Shown here piece by piece: positions 8,880 to 16,721 of a DNA stretch of 64,000 nt. The DNA lies in assembly GCA_964360635.1 (NCBI GenBank), contig CAYHXO010000009.1, positions 3,083 through 67,082 of the forward strand, written 5' to 3'. The notes beneath the pieces are model-generated. The model worked only from the letters and a program-made list of their open reading frames with translations. It made no database searches and had not been told where the DNA came from. Made by a program: the position numbers and the translations under genes. How positions within the stretch are numbered: position 1 is the stretch's first letter; each line of letters opens with the position of its first letter. Source of the stretch: CALRGE01 sp964360635 (GTDB lineage: Bacteria; Patescibacteriota; Gracilibacteria; UBA1369; 2-02-FULL-48-14).

Positions 8880-10304
8880 TTATTGTAAAACCTGCAATCG
8901 ACAATGTAAGCCACCCTTAAATCCGGTTTTTACTGTTGTATTTTGGAAAAAAACTCCGCGACTCGAAATCATGTCTCCTGCTACACTTTTTGAATCTCTA
9001 AAATAAGGTGCAATTTTTACATCGATACCGTTATCATTATAAATTTGCACAGCGCGATCAAAAGTTTCCTTAATCGCATAATTCAACATTACTTCATCCA
9101 TATATTTCCCCTTTATATCCTCTGGATCGAAATGGTAGGAGGGAAAAATGACAGTTGGTTTATGTGTATTTTTGTCAGTATAAGGAATCACATTTACATA
9201 ATTTAAATCATTGTTTGCAAAAGGAACTTCAACAACTGCAAAGCCAAGATCTTTAAATTGCTTTCCAATTCTTTCAAACATTTCATCAATATCTTGATTA
9301 TATTTAAAGCCCATTATCTCAGCGCTTAATCCTGGACTTGATAAGAAAATCTTATTTCCACTCTGAGAAAAGATCATGTCATTATGGAAAAATATATTAG
9401 GAGCAGCTGATTGATTCATAGATTCGCCTTCCATTTTATTTAAAAAATTCTCTTCATCAATCACGATTATATTTTCAGTACCGAATGCTTTTTTATACAT
9501 CTGCTTAGCCTCTTCATATGTTTGTTTCGAAAGACTTGAGTCAAATGGGATTTTAAATTTATCCATAATGAACATCGCTATATCACTCTTATTTATGAAT
9601 ACACACTTTTCACCATTTGGCAGTCTTCCAAAACTTGTATTTCCACCTGTGAGAAAAGAATCGACGTGAGGAGTTTTAAAAACTGAAGGATACTTCTCCG
9701 CAAGAATTTCATCCGCTAAATATGGATCGTCAGGAACTTCCACAGCAACCGGTGCATATCTTTTATCAAGAAAGTACGAAGGGTGGTTAATTATTTCAAA
9801 TTGACCCGCGCTATTACGTGAACCTGTAGCTTCTCCAAAATCTTGAACATAACCCATTGGCCCAATAACAGAATTAAATGTCGGATAAATAAAAATTTGC
9901 CTTTTTGGAAATAATTTTTTGATACTCTCAAGTATTTTCTCATCTGGATTATTTTGGATGATAAAATGTATATTTGAATAATCAGGCAGTGAGTTAATCA
10001 TTGGAGAGTAAATATCGTCAATTATCGCGAGTAAATTATCGCCGTAAGGTGGATATATCACTGAGATTAAAACATCTTCAGCCGTCCTTTCAAATTCCGG
10101 GACAACGTCATCAATATTTACGCTTGTGATTTCCTGTTCCTTTGCTTGAAAAGCAGCAACATCTTCACTTGTTACTGATAAAGCTGATTTCAAATCGTCA
10201 TTATATTTTTGTCTTTCTTCAATTCCATTCCAAATCTTAATTCCTAGAATTGCCCCTGTTGCAAGTGCGCCATAACTTACTATTTTTCGTTCTAGTCCTG
10301 ACAT
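8880..10304 (-). CDS. Membrane-anchored guanidino-modifying enzyme-like protein (PAD/agmatine-deiminase fold)
   Basis: 474 residues. Residues 8-25 form a hydrophobic helix, so the protein is probably an N-terminally anchored extracytoplasmic enzyme. The rest resembles the peptidyl-arginine/agmatine deiminase superfamily: an Asp-containing VQDFGEATGS (153-162), a GGN segment in FLTGGNTSFG (217-226), a catalytic His-x-Asp pair H307/D309 in FFHNDM, and a C-terminal catalytic-type Cys C468 in KGGLHCRLQ, in the place of GGxIHC in agmatine deiminase. The order and spacing of these motifs match the fold, but similarity elsewhere is low. The substrate could be peptidyl-arginine, agmatine or another guanidine. 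A TATAAT on the minus strand (10318-10313) ends 8 nt before the ATG, suggesting a very short 5' end. Confidence 0.55.
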   Translation of the reverse strand: MSGLERKIVSYGALATGAILGIKIWNGIEERQKYNDDLKSALSVTSEDVAAFQAKEQEITSVNIDDVVPEFERTAEDVLISVIYPPYGDNLLAIIDDIYSPMINSLPDYSNIHFIIQNNPDEKILESIKKLFPKRQIFIYPTFNSVIGPMGYVQDFGEATGSRNSAGQFEIINHPSYFLDKRYAPVAVEVPDDPYLADEILAEKYPSVFKTPHVDSFLTGGNTSFGRLPNGEKCVFINKSDIAMFIMDKFKIPFDSSLSKQTYEEAKQMYKKAFGTENIIVIDEENFLNKMEGESMNQSAAPNIFFHNDMIFSQSGNKIFLSSPGLSAEIMGFKYNQDIDEMFERIGKQFKDLGFAVVEVPFANNDLNYVNVIPYTDKNTHKPTVIFPSYHFDPEDIKGKYMDEVMLNYAIKETFDRAVQIYNDNGIDVKIAPYFRDSKSVAGDMISSRGVFFQNTTVKTGFKGGLHCRLQVLQ

Positions 10305-10360
10305 ATTTATGAATTATAAGTTGTGACTGTACAAGCTTTTTGTATATGGCGCAATAGCTA

Positions 10361-10528
10361 TTGACGTATCAATTGGAAAAGAAAGTAAGTATAACTGTGA
10401 AATCTGAAAATTCTTACGCCTTTGTTGTTTCTTACACGAACCAATTCGACGAGAACTCATATACTAATAGCCATTCAATCGATTTCGAAATTCCCGAGCA
10501 TCTTAAACCTGTAGATCGCTTATTTTAG
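10361..10528 (+). other. Possible small ORF or gene remnant
   Basis: An open frame of 55 codons starts at a TTG and ends at TAG 10526-10528, just inside the 3' end of the opposite gene. The peptide looks protein-like (KSENSYAFVVSYTNQF, then SIDFEIPEHLKPVDRLF), but there is no ATG and no ribosome-binding site. TTGACG at its start could equally be a -35 element. No family recognised. It may be a decayed gene end. Confidence 0.25.
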
Positions 10529-11925
10529 AGTTCAAGAGTATCACCAAAGTTCGGAACAAAAACATCTTCATCTTTGCGACCAGCTTCTATTAGAGATTTT
10601 TTAAGATCATCTTGAGAATCTTCTTCACCATGAACAAGAATTATCTTCTTAAGACCTTCAACTTTGCTGATATAATCTAATAGATCATTTTTATCAGCGT
10701 GTGCAGAGTAAGCATTCATTATTTTAATTTCTATTCCAACATGTACCGGCTTTCCAAAAATTTTCACCTCTTTTTGTTTGTCGACAATTTTTCGGCCGAG
10801 TGTATTTACAGCCTGATAACCAACAACGATTAACATATTTTTGTGATCGGCAATGTTATTTTTAAGGTGGTGCAGAATACGACCGTGCTCCATCATTCCG
10901 GAAGCGGAAATAATAATTGCAGGACCGTTTAAATTATTCAAAGCCTTAGATTCTTCAACTGAAGTCACGTACTTTAATAGATTAAACTTGAAAGGATCTT
11001 CCTTCTTATCTAAGAAATCAGTGTGAGTTTCTTGATCAAGAACTTGTGGGTTTGCACGGAAAACTTGTGTTAGATTTACAGATAATGGTGAATCAACAAA
11101 AATCGGGAGATTTTCAGGAATTCGACCTTCGTCAGAAAGTTTATGAAGAGCGTAGATAATTTCTTGAGTTCTACCAAGTGAGAAGGCAGGAATTAAAATT
11201 TTTCCACCTCTTGCTGCTGTTTTTTTAACTGTTTCTTCAAGGTCTTTTTCAGCGTCATCAAGTGAATCATGAAGTCTATTTCCGTAAGTAGACTCAATCA
11301 TCAAATAATCTACTTTTTCAACCTGATAAGGGTTTTGAATCAGTGGCATATTCGCTCGTCCAAGATCGCCAGTATAAGCCAGAGTTTTTTCAACTCCGTT
11401 TTCTTTCATTGTAAGAACTGTAATTGCAGACCCAATAATGTGTCCGGCTTCATGGAAACAAGCTGACACTTCAGGTGTTACCATTAAACATTCTTCGTAG
11501 GATACCGGTCTAATCAATGGCAAAGTCGCATGCACATCTTCTGTAACATAAAGTGGTTCGACTAATTCCTCACCTGCCGCCATCTTTTTTTCATTCAAAT
11601 ATTCAACTTCAACTTCTTGAATGTGAGCTGAATCAAGCAACATGTAAGACAAAAGTTCTGCTGTTGGTTTTGTACAGTAAATTGGGCCATTAAAACCCTG
11701 TTTTACCAGGTTTGGAAGGTTTCCTGAATGATCAATGTGAGCGTGTGAAATTATTACAATATCGATTTCTTTTGGATCGAAGCTGAAATTCTTGTTTCTA
11801 TCAACTTCATCTTTACGTCGCCCCTGATAAAGGCCGCAATCCATAAGGATTTTCTTGCCTGCAACTTCAACTATGTGTCTTGAACCTGTAACTTCCTTGT
11901 CTGCTCCGTAGAAATGTAATTTCAT
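10525..11925 (-). CDS. Beta-CASP metallo-beta-lactamase RNA nuclease
   Basis: A 466-residue member of the CPSF73/YSH1-like bacterial group that cleaves RNA with two zinc ions. N-terminal MKLHFYGADKEVTGSRHIVE and LMDCGLYQG are typical. The metal motif HAHIDHSGNLP sits near residues 60-70, further metal ligands lie in CFHEAGHIIGSA near 156-167 and YTGDLG near 184, and the beta-CASP region has SASGMMEHGRILHHL near 340. The C-terminal AYSAHADKNDLL motif near 395 is also typical. A TATAAT is found at 11954-11949 on the minus strand. It probably acts in mRNA decay or processing. Confidence 0.9.
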   Translation of the reverse strand: MKLHFYGADKEVTGSRHIVEVAGKKILMDCGLYQGRRKDEVDRNKNFSFDPKEIDIVIISHAHIDHSGNLPNLVKQGFNGPIYCTKPTAELLSYMLLDSAHIQEVEVEYLNEKKMAAGEELVEPLYVTEDVHATLPLIRPVSYEECLMVTPEVSACFHEAGHIIGSAITVLTMKENGVEKTLAYTGDLGRANMPLIQNPYQVEKVDYLMIESTYGNRLHDSLDDAEKDLEETVKKTAARGGKILIPAFSLGRTQEIIYALHKLSDEGRIPENLPIFVDSPLSVNLTQVFRANPQVLDQETHTDFLDKKEDPFKFNLLKYVTSVEESKALNNLNGPAIIISASGMMEHGRILHHLKNNIADHKNMLIVVGYQAVNTLGRKIVDKQKEVKIFGKPVHVGIEIKIMNAYSAHADKNDLLDYISKVEGLKKIILVHGEEDSQDDLKKSLIEAGRKDEDVFVPNFGDTLEL

Positions 11926-11981
11926 GATTTGCTTGATTAAATCTTAATATTATATCATATTCTCCTCTAATTTAAAAGGTC

Positions 11982-12119
11982 ATGACTAAGAGAGAATATA
12001 TCCGTGAAGAGTTTGAACCAATATATGCCAGTGGCAAAGATGCTCGTGCAGAATCATATCCTCTTTTTGGAAAAATTGTTGGACCAACTAGAAAAGGAAC
12101 TCAATGGGATTCACTTTAA
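11982..12119 (+). CDS. Small unknown protein (45 aa)
   Basis: ATG at 11982 is preceded by a purine-rich AAAAGGT only 2 nt away. The 45-residue product begins MTKREYIREEFEPIYASGKD and ends KGTQWDSL. It is soluble, charged, and has a balanced composition unlike random translation. Its stop overlaps the end of the convergent CapA-like gene by 4 nt. No family recognised. It could be a true small protein or the surviving piece of a larger one. Confidence 0.45.
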   Translation: MTKREYIREEFEPIYASGKDARAESYPLFGKIVGPTRKGTQWDSL

Positions 12120-13072
12120 AGTGAAGCAGGCTGTGGCTCCCCTTTATTCACCAAATTGACGGGGATTTCTTTAACAGTCACAACGCCGTGATCTAGTTTT
12201 ACTGCAAGCACAAGGCCTTTTTGCGTTTCTTTTGACCAATATTGATCAAATACAAAATTTCCCAGCGAATAGTAAATTGTTTTACCGTTATATACTTCGC
12301 TGTTTTCAACAACGTGTGGATGAGTTCCCCAAATAAAATCAGCGCCAGAATCAATAAACATGTGGGCTAGGGCGACTTGATTATCTGAAGCTGTGGCCTT
12401 GTATTCAATTCCCCAATGCACGCCAATAATTAGGAAATCTACAAGTGGATCGAGTTCTTTAATTTGATTTTGTACAGCTGTTTCGTCGATTTTATAATCA
12501 ACATCGTCCAAACCAAGGAAACCTATTTTTTGACCATTGATTTCGTAGGCAATGAAACCGGTAGATGAATCAGGCGCTCCAAAACTATCGAGCTCAGCTT
12601 TCTCTAGCCATTCTTGGGTCTCTGCGAGGCCGGCTTTTTTCTGATTATATGTGTGATTATTCGCAAGTTGAAAAGTCGTGAATCCAACTTTTTTCAGGAG
12701 AGTAGCGACTTCCGGATCGAAGCGAAAAACCATATCGCCATATGCAATTTGATCTTCCACAATCGGGCCTTCAAGATTACCTGCAATTATGTCGATTTTT
12801 TCTACGTCAAGATCTGATTTCGCACGCGCAATTAGATCAGGCATATATGTAAACGGAAAATCTTCGCCGTTTCTTTCTCGCAAAGTTGCAATGTATCTGC
12901 CGAGCATTATGTCGCCGGTCATGATGATTGAAACTGGAGGAGTTTCGAGGCCGGATTTCTCCTCGAGGTTGATGCTGAGAGTTTTCGCAAATTCGCTTAG
13001 TGAAACCTCGCGCGCACTGAAGATGGAAAACGGAACAGTGAGAATGAGCAATGTGAGTAGGAGTTTTTTCAT
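12116..13072 (-). CDS. CapA-like metallophosphatase-fold surface protein
   Basis: 318 residues with an N-terminal signal-like segment (MKKLLLTLLILTVPFSIFSA). The CapA/PgsA hallmarks follow: TGDIMLGRYI near residue 52, AGNLEGPIV near 98, NNHTYNQKKAGL near 140, and WGTHPHVVENSEVYNGK near 245 with the metal-binding GxHPH. The family belongs to the calcineurin-like phosphoesterase fold and is linked to poly-gamma-glutamate capsule formation, although many members have unknown substrates. No other capsule genes are nearby, so the role here is open. Confidence 0.88.
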   Translation of the reverse strand: MKKLLLTLLILTVPFSIFSAREVSLSEFAKTLSINLEEKSGLETPPVSIIMTGDIMLGRYIATLRERNGEDFPFTYMPDLIARAKSDLDVEKIDIIAGNLEGPIVEDQIAYGDMVFRFDPEVATLLKKVGFTTFQLANNHTYNQKKAGLAETQEWLEKAELDSFGAPDSSTGFIAYEINGQKIGFLGLDDVDYKIDETAVQNQIKELDPLVDFLIIGVHWGIEYKATASDNQVALAHMFIDSGADFIWGTHPHVVENSEVYNGKTIYYSLGNFVFDQYWSKETQKGLVLAVKLDHGVVTVKEIPVNLVNKGEPQPASL

Positions 13073-13121
13073 ACTATGAGTTCTGTAGTAGGATAATGTA
13101 CAAAAGTGTCACTTTCTGAAC

Positions 13122-13580
13122 TTACTTATGATAGTGCTTTCCGATCAAGATTGTAAATGCTCGATAAATCTGTTCTTTGAGAAAAACTCGTACCATTTCG
13201 TGAGTGAAAGTCATACGTGAGAAGCCTAAAACTAAATTCGCGCGTTTGCGGATCGAATCGTCTAGACCGTGAGAGCCGCCAATTACAAACTGGATTTTAC
13301 CTGGACCAAAATCGCGCTGTTCTCGAATCAGTTCGGCGAATTCAGGGCTACTGAGTTGCTTGCCACGTTCATCGAGCACTATCACGAATTGATCTTTGTC
13401 GAGCTTCTTCAAAATCGTTTCTGCCTCGTCTTCCCTTGCTGATTCGTTATCACTTTTCGAAGCCTTCAAAGTCACCATTTCCAGGTCTGCGAAGGGTGAA
13501 AGACGCTTTTCAAATTCACGTTCAAGTTCAAAAAGATTTTTGTCACGCGTCTCCGAGATTTGAATAATTTGAATTTTCAG
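13122..13580 (-). CDS. rlmH: 23S rRNA (pseudouridine1915-N3)-methyltransferase, apparent CTG start
   Basis: A SPOUT-class methyltransferase that methylates pseudouridine 1915 in helix 69 of 23S rRNA. The C-terminal knot is clear: VIGGSHGLDDSIRKRAN, then FSRMTFTHEMVRVFLKEQIYRAFTI, ending KHYHK. The first ATG (13478) would give only 118 residues and remove the N-terminal strand. In frame upstream the sequence encodes KIQIIQISETRDKNLFELE, the expected start of RlmH, and the only codon available before a TAG is CTG at 13580-13578. That gives 152 residues, the normal family length. No ATG, GTG or TTG occurs in that part, so start at CTG (or an ATT) is inferred. It is divergent from rlmD. Confidence 0.8.
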   Translation of the reverse strand: MKIQIIQISETRDKNLFELEREFEKRLSPFADLEMVTLKASKSDNESAREDEAETILKKLDKDQFVIVLDERGKQLSSPEFAELIREQRDFGPGKIQFVIGGSHGLDDSIRKRANLVLGFSRMTFTHEMVRVFLKEQIYRAFTILIGKHYHK

Positions 13581-13587
13581 GTACTAT
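13559..13587 (+). promoter_or_regulatory. Candidate rlmD promoter inside rlmH start
   Basis: TTTGAA (13559-13564), 17 nt, TACTAT (13582-13587), then 7 nt to ATG 13595. The boxes lie over the start of the divergent rlmH gene. If used, the mRNA is leaderless from 13595, and ATG 13586, which overlaps the -10 box, cannot be the start. Confidence 0.35.
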
Positions 13588-13594
13588 GCGGTCT

Positions 13595-14950
13595 ATGAAA
13601 TTAAAAAAAGGCACTGAAATTGTAGTAAAAATCGACTCGCTTGTATATGGCGGTCGTGGAATTGGTAGTCATGAAGGCATGAAAGTTTTCGTTGAAGATG
13701 TTGTGCCCGGAGACACAGTTAAGGCTTCCCTAAGCCGAATTAAGAATAATTATGCGGAAGCGAAGTTGGTGGAAGTGATCGAAAAAAGTCCGCAGAGAAT
13801 TGAGCCAAAGTGTAAGCACTTTGGAGTGTGCGGCGGTTGCAAATGGCAGTTTTTGAGCTATGAAGATCAGTGCAAAGTGAAGGAAGATCAGGTTCGTGAT
13901 GCGATTGTGAAGATCGGTCATCTTGATGGTGCTCTTGTGCAGACAATAATTCCGAATGAAACACCTTGGTTTTATAGGAATAAAATGGAAGTTTCTTTCG
14001 ACACGCAAAATCGCCTCGGCCTCTATCCTAAAGGTTTTCACTACGAGGTTTTCGACATGGAGGAATGCTTTTTGCAGTCTGAATTGATGGTGGAAATTGT
14101 TGGAAAAATGCGCGAATTCCAGAAGAAATATAAAATTCCGGCTTATGATAGCGAAACTCATGCAGGACTTTTGCGAAATCTAATAATCCGTGAAGGTAAA
14201 AACACAGGCGAGTGCATGGTGATTTTGGTAACGTCTACCGGAGTTTTTGATCAGCGTGCAGAGTTTATTGCGTTGTTTAAAGACGATCCTCGGATCACTT
14301 CACTTTATTGGACGACTATTTACCAAGTTCCCGGTCATCCAACTTTCACCGAAGAAACATTGCTACACGGAAAACCCGCGCTAACTGAAATTTTGAATCT
14401 TGAAAACGGCCAAAAATTGGAATTCGATATTTTGCCGAAAGCCTTTTTCCAAACAAACACAAAGCAAGCTGAAAAGCTCTATTCGAAAGTTATTGAACTC
14501 GCCGGATTAACAGGTGATGAAACCGTTTTAGATTTATACTGCGGAACAGGAACTATCGGACTTTTCTGTGCTCACAAAGCGAAAGAAATTGTTGGGATTG
14601 AGGAAAATGAGCAAGCCGTTGAAAGTGCTCGAGGCAACGCAAGAAAGAACGGAATCACAAACGCAACTTTCTATCTTGGTCGCGTTGAACACAGACTTTC
14701 AGATTTACAGCACAAACCCGACGTCGTAATTGTTGACCCTCCCCGCATAGGTTTGGGCGAAGAAGTTGTCAGTGCAGTCGCAGCTTTCGGCGCAAAAACG
14801 GTTGTATATGTAAGTTGTAATCCCGCCACTTTAGCCCGTGACTTGAGCTATTTCGCAGGCCTTGGCTACTTCACTCAAAGTGTTACGCCCGTGGACATGT
14901 TCCCACAGACGCATCACGTGGAGAGCGTGGCGGTGATGGTGAGGGGGTAG
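13595..14950 (+). CDS. rlmD: 23S rRNA (uracil1939-C5)-methyltransferase
   Basis: An RlmD/RumA-type (TrmA family) methyltransferase. The N-terminal TRAM domain (residues 1-60) is followed by an Fe-S cluster motif with C73, C79 and C82 in CKHFGVCGGCKWQF. The SAM site reads LDLYCGTGTIGLF, the substrate motif is VDPPRIGLG, and the catalytic Cys lies in YVSCNPATLARDL. Start 13595 (MKLKKGTEIV) is preferred over 13586 because a TACTAT box overlaps the latter. The specificity (1939 or a nearby uracil) is assigned by family resemblance only. Divergent from rlmH, so two rRNA methyltransferases share one short region. Confidence 0.88.
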   Translation: MKLKKGTEIVVKIDSLVYGGRGIGSHEGMKVFVEDVVPGDTVKASLSRIKNNYAEAKLVEVIEKSPQRIEPKCKHFGVCGGCKWQFLSYEDQCKVKEDQVRDAIVKIGHLDGALVQTIIPNETPWFYRNKMEVSFDTQNRLGLYPKGFHYEVFDMEECFLQSELMVEIVGKMREFQKKYKIPAYDSETHAGLLRNLIIREGKNTGECMVILVTSTGVFDQRAEFIALFKDDPRITSLYWTTIYQVPGHPTFTEETLLHGKPALTEILNLENGQKLEFDILPKAFFQTNTKQAEKLYSKVIELAGLTGDETVLDLYCGTGTIGLFCAHKAKEIVGIEENEQAVESARGNARKNGITNATFYLGRVEHRLSDLQHKPDVVIVDPPRIGLGEEVVSAVAAFGAKTVVYVSCNPATLARDLSYFAGLGYFTQSVTPVDMFPQTHHVESVAVMVRG

Positions 14951-14974
14951 ATTGCAGGTGAAGGTAAAATTTAA

Positions 14975-15079
14975 GTTAGTCTTTTCGCGACGAATGTTGA
15001 CGGTGTTTTTATTGGAAAATACGAATACGCAGACGGCAGCGTTGGTTGGACAATACAAGCTTTGGAGGTTGAGGAATAG
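14975..15079 (+). pseudogene. Possible gene-end remnant
   Basis: After a TAA at 14972-14974 the frame reads about 34 protein-like codons, including NVDGVFIGKYEYADGSVGW and ending QALEVEE at TAG 15077-15079. No start codon precedes it. It may be the decayed end of a gene, with no family recognised. Coding identity is weakly supported. Confidence 0.25.
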
Positions 15080-15106
15080 AATTTACTAGCTTTTATGGCT
15101 TAGATC

Positions 15107-15115
15107 TGGTATAAT
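15107..15115 (+). promoter_or_regulatory. Extended -10 promoter
   Basis: TGGTATAAT is a full-consensus extended -10 box, 21 nt before the ATG at 15137. No good -35 is visible, as expected for extended -10 promoters. Confidence 0.55.
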
Positions 15116-15136
15116 TCCATGATCTAACCGAACCTA

Positions 15137-15445
15137 ATGTCAGAAATACGCATCGAAGATTGGGAAAAACCATACGAAGAAGCTACTAAATTGGCTGAAG
15201 AAATTTTTGATGAGACTCAAAGAATTGGTGATGCGATTGGTGGCGTTAACGGGAGTAATCGTGCTAATGAGTTATGGGAGAATGTTTTATTGCGTGATCG
15301 CCGTGATGATATTATGAATGTGGTAGTTTATCGTGGTTTTATTGGAGGTGGCTCACCTTTTAGCAATTACAAAATAGATTTATCAGGTGAAGAAAGTCTG
15401 ATGGGATTTTGGCGGGCAAAACTTGAGGAGTATAAGAATTTGTAA
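15137..15445 (+). CDS. Small unknown protein (102 aa)
   Basis: A soluble, acidic 102-residue protein that starts MSEIRIEDWEKPYEEATKLA and ends FWRAKLEEYKNL. The helical N-terminus is followed by a middle part with VVVYRGFIGGGSPF. There is no signal peptide or membrane segment, and I recognise no family. A good extended -10 box precedes it. It lies 38 nt before the small SLH protein on the same strand and may share its transcript. Confidence 0.65.
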   Translation: MSEIRIEDWEKPYEEATKLAEEIFDETQRIGDAIGGVNGSNRANELWENVLLRDRRDDIMNVVVYRGFIGGGSPFSNYKIDLSGEESLMGFWRAKLEEYKNL

Positions 15446-15483
15446 GAATAGTGTATGTTGAGGTCGATTTTACCTTAAACATA

Positions 15484-16122
15484 ATGAAAAAACTCTCCTT
15501 TTTACTTATTGGCTTCATTGCTGGTCTTGTTCCAACTGCATTCGCTGCAACTGTTTTTACAGATGTGGAAGAAAGTTCTTGGTATTACGAAGCTGTTCAA
15601 AGTTTGTCTGAGAAAGGCATCATTAAAGGTTATGAAAATGGTAGTTTTAAACCTTCTGATAATGTTAACAGGGCGGAACTAGCTGTAACACTCGATCGTT
15701 TGATTGAATATCTTGAGCCGGCTGAGCATGAATATACATTATCAAAAATTCAAGTTGGCGCTGATCTCCCTGCAGATAGTGATAGTTTTTCATTCACATC
15801 CGACACATACACAAATTATTATTTTCTAGACGGTGATATTCTTTATCTTTCTCCAGGCTATGGTGGTGGCTGTGAGGATCACAGTTTTGAAATGATCTGG
15901 GATGGCAGCTTCACAGATTCAGAACACAGTAATTTATATTTAATTCATGATGAGAATGGTGAAACATGCAAAAATTATGAGACTCAAAATCTCAAGTTTG
16001 ACCTGAGCACTATTAGGCAGGCTTATGAAACGGAATTTGCTGTGACTGAGGGAGATTTGCAGTTACGAATTTATAATAAAGCTGAAGACGGGAATAGTAT
16101 TACTGTGAATTATGACTTTTAA
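15484..16122 (+). CDS. Secreted protein with one SLH domain
   Basis: Start chosen at 15484 so that the protein begins with a clean signal peptide (MKKLSFLLIGFIAGLVPTAFA, cleavage expected after AFA); an in-frame ATG at 15451 adds eleven residues that would spoil it. One SLH domain follows at about residues 24-75 (FTDVEESSWYYEAV, then GIIKGYENGSFKPSDNVNRAE). The rest, to residue 212, is a probable beta-rich domain with two Cys (GGGCEDHS and GETCKNYE). Exported and probably bound to a cell-wall polymer through SLH. Single SLH domains usually need partners for firm binding. Confidence 0.8.
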   Translation: MKKLSFLLIGFIAGLVPTAFAATVFTDVEESSWYYEAVQSLSEKGIIKGYENGSFKPSDNVNRAELAVTLDRLIEYLEPAEHEYTLSKIQVGADLPADSDSFSFTSDTYTNYYFLDGDILYLSPGYGGGCEDHSFEMIWDGSFTDSEHSNLYLIHDENGETCKNYETQNLKFDLSTIRQAYETEFAVTEGDLQLRIYNKAEDGNSITVNYDF

Positions 16123-16136
16123 TTAATATTGCATTC

Positions 16137-16721
16137 ATGATTAACGAAAATTTTGTATTTTTGGGCCTGGCACTGAGCATACTTGGCGGGCTGAGTTATT
16201 TAATTGATACTTTAAAAGGCAAAACAAAACCGAATCGAGTAACATGGTTTTTTTGGGCGGCGGCACCGCTGATTGCTTTTGTTGCAGAGATTCAACAGGG
16301 CGTTGGTATTCAATCATTGTTAACATTTATTGTCGGATTCAATCCGCTTTTGATTTTCATTGCCTCATTTGTAAATAAAAAAGCTTATTGGGAACTTAGA
16401 AAAGTTGATTATTTTTGTGGGCTACTGGCAGTTTTAGGAATTGTATTTTGGCAAATTACAGATGAGCCTAATATTGCGATTTTCTTTGCGATTGCAGCAG
16501 ATTTAGTTGCTTCATTCCCAACTATTATAAAAATTATGAAATTTCCTGAAACGGAAAATATTTGGATTTATGTTGCCGCCGTATTAAATGGAACGATTAC
16601 TCTACTAACTTTTAAAATGTGGAATTTTGAGGGATATGCTTTCCCACTTTATATTGTTGTATGCTCGGCAATTATTGCAGGTCTTATTGAGTGGAGAAAA
16701 TTTGTTCACAAAGTTAGCTAG
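16137..16721 (+). CDS. Polytopic membrane protein, PQ-loop/SWEET-like
   Basis: 194 residues with about six or seven hydrophobic helices. The first repeat (LGLALSILGGLSYLIDTLKG, then KPNRVTWFFWAAAPLIAF) resembles the layout of PQ-loop/SemiSWEET transporters, and a second half (AIAADLVASFPTIIKIMKFP, then IWIYVAAVLNG) repeats the pattern. This suggests a pseudo-symmetric small transporter, but substrate and family are not certain. A TAATAT box ends 7 nt before the ATG. It converges with and overlaps the end of cca by 8 nt. Confidence 0.6.
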   Translation: MINENFVFLGLALSILGGLSYLIDTLKGKTKPNRVTWFFWAAAPLIAFVAEIQQGVGIQSLLTFIVGFNPLLIFIASFVNKKAYWELRKVDYFCGLLAVLGIVFWQITDEPNIAIFFAIAADLVASFPTIIKIMKFPETENIWIYVAAVLNGTITLLTFKMWNFEGYAFPLYIVVCSAIIAGLIEWRKFVHKVS

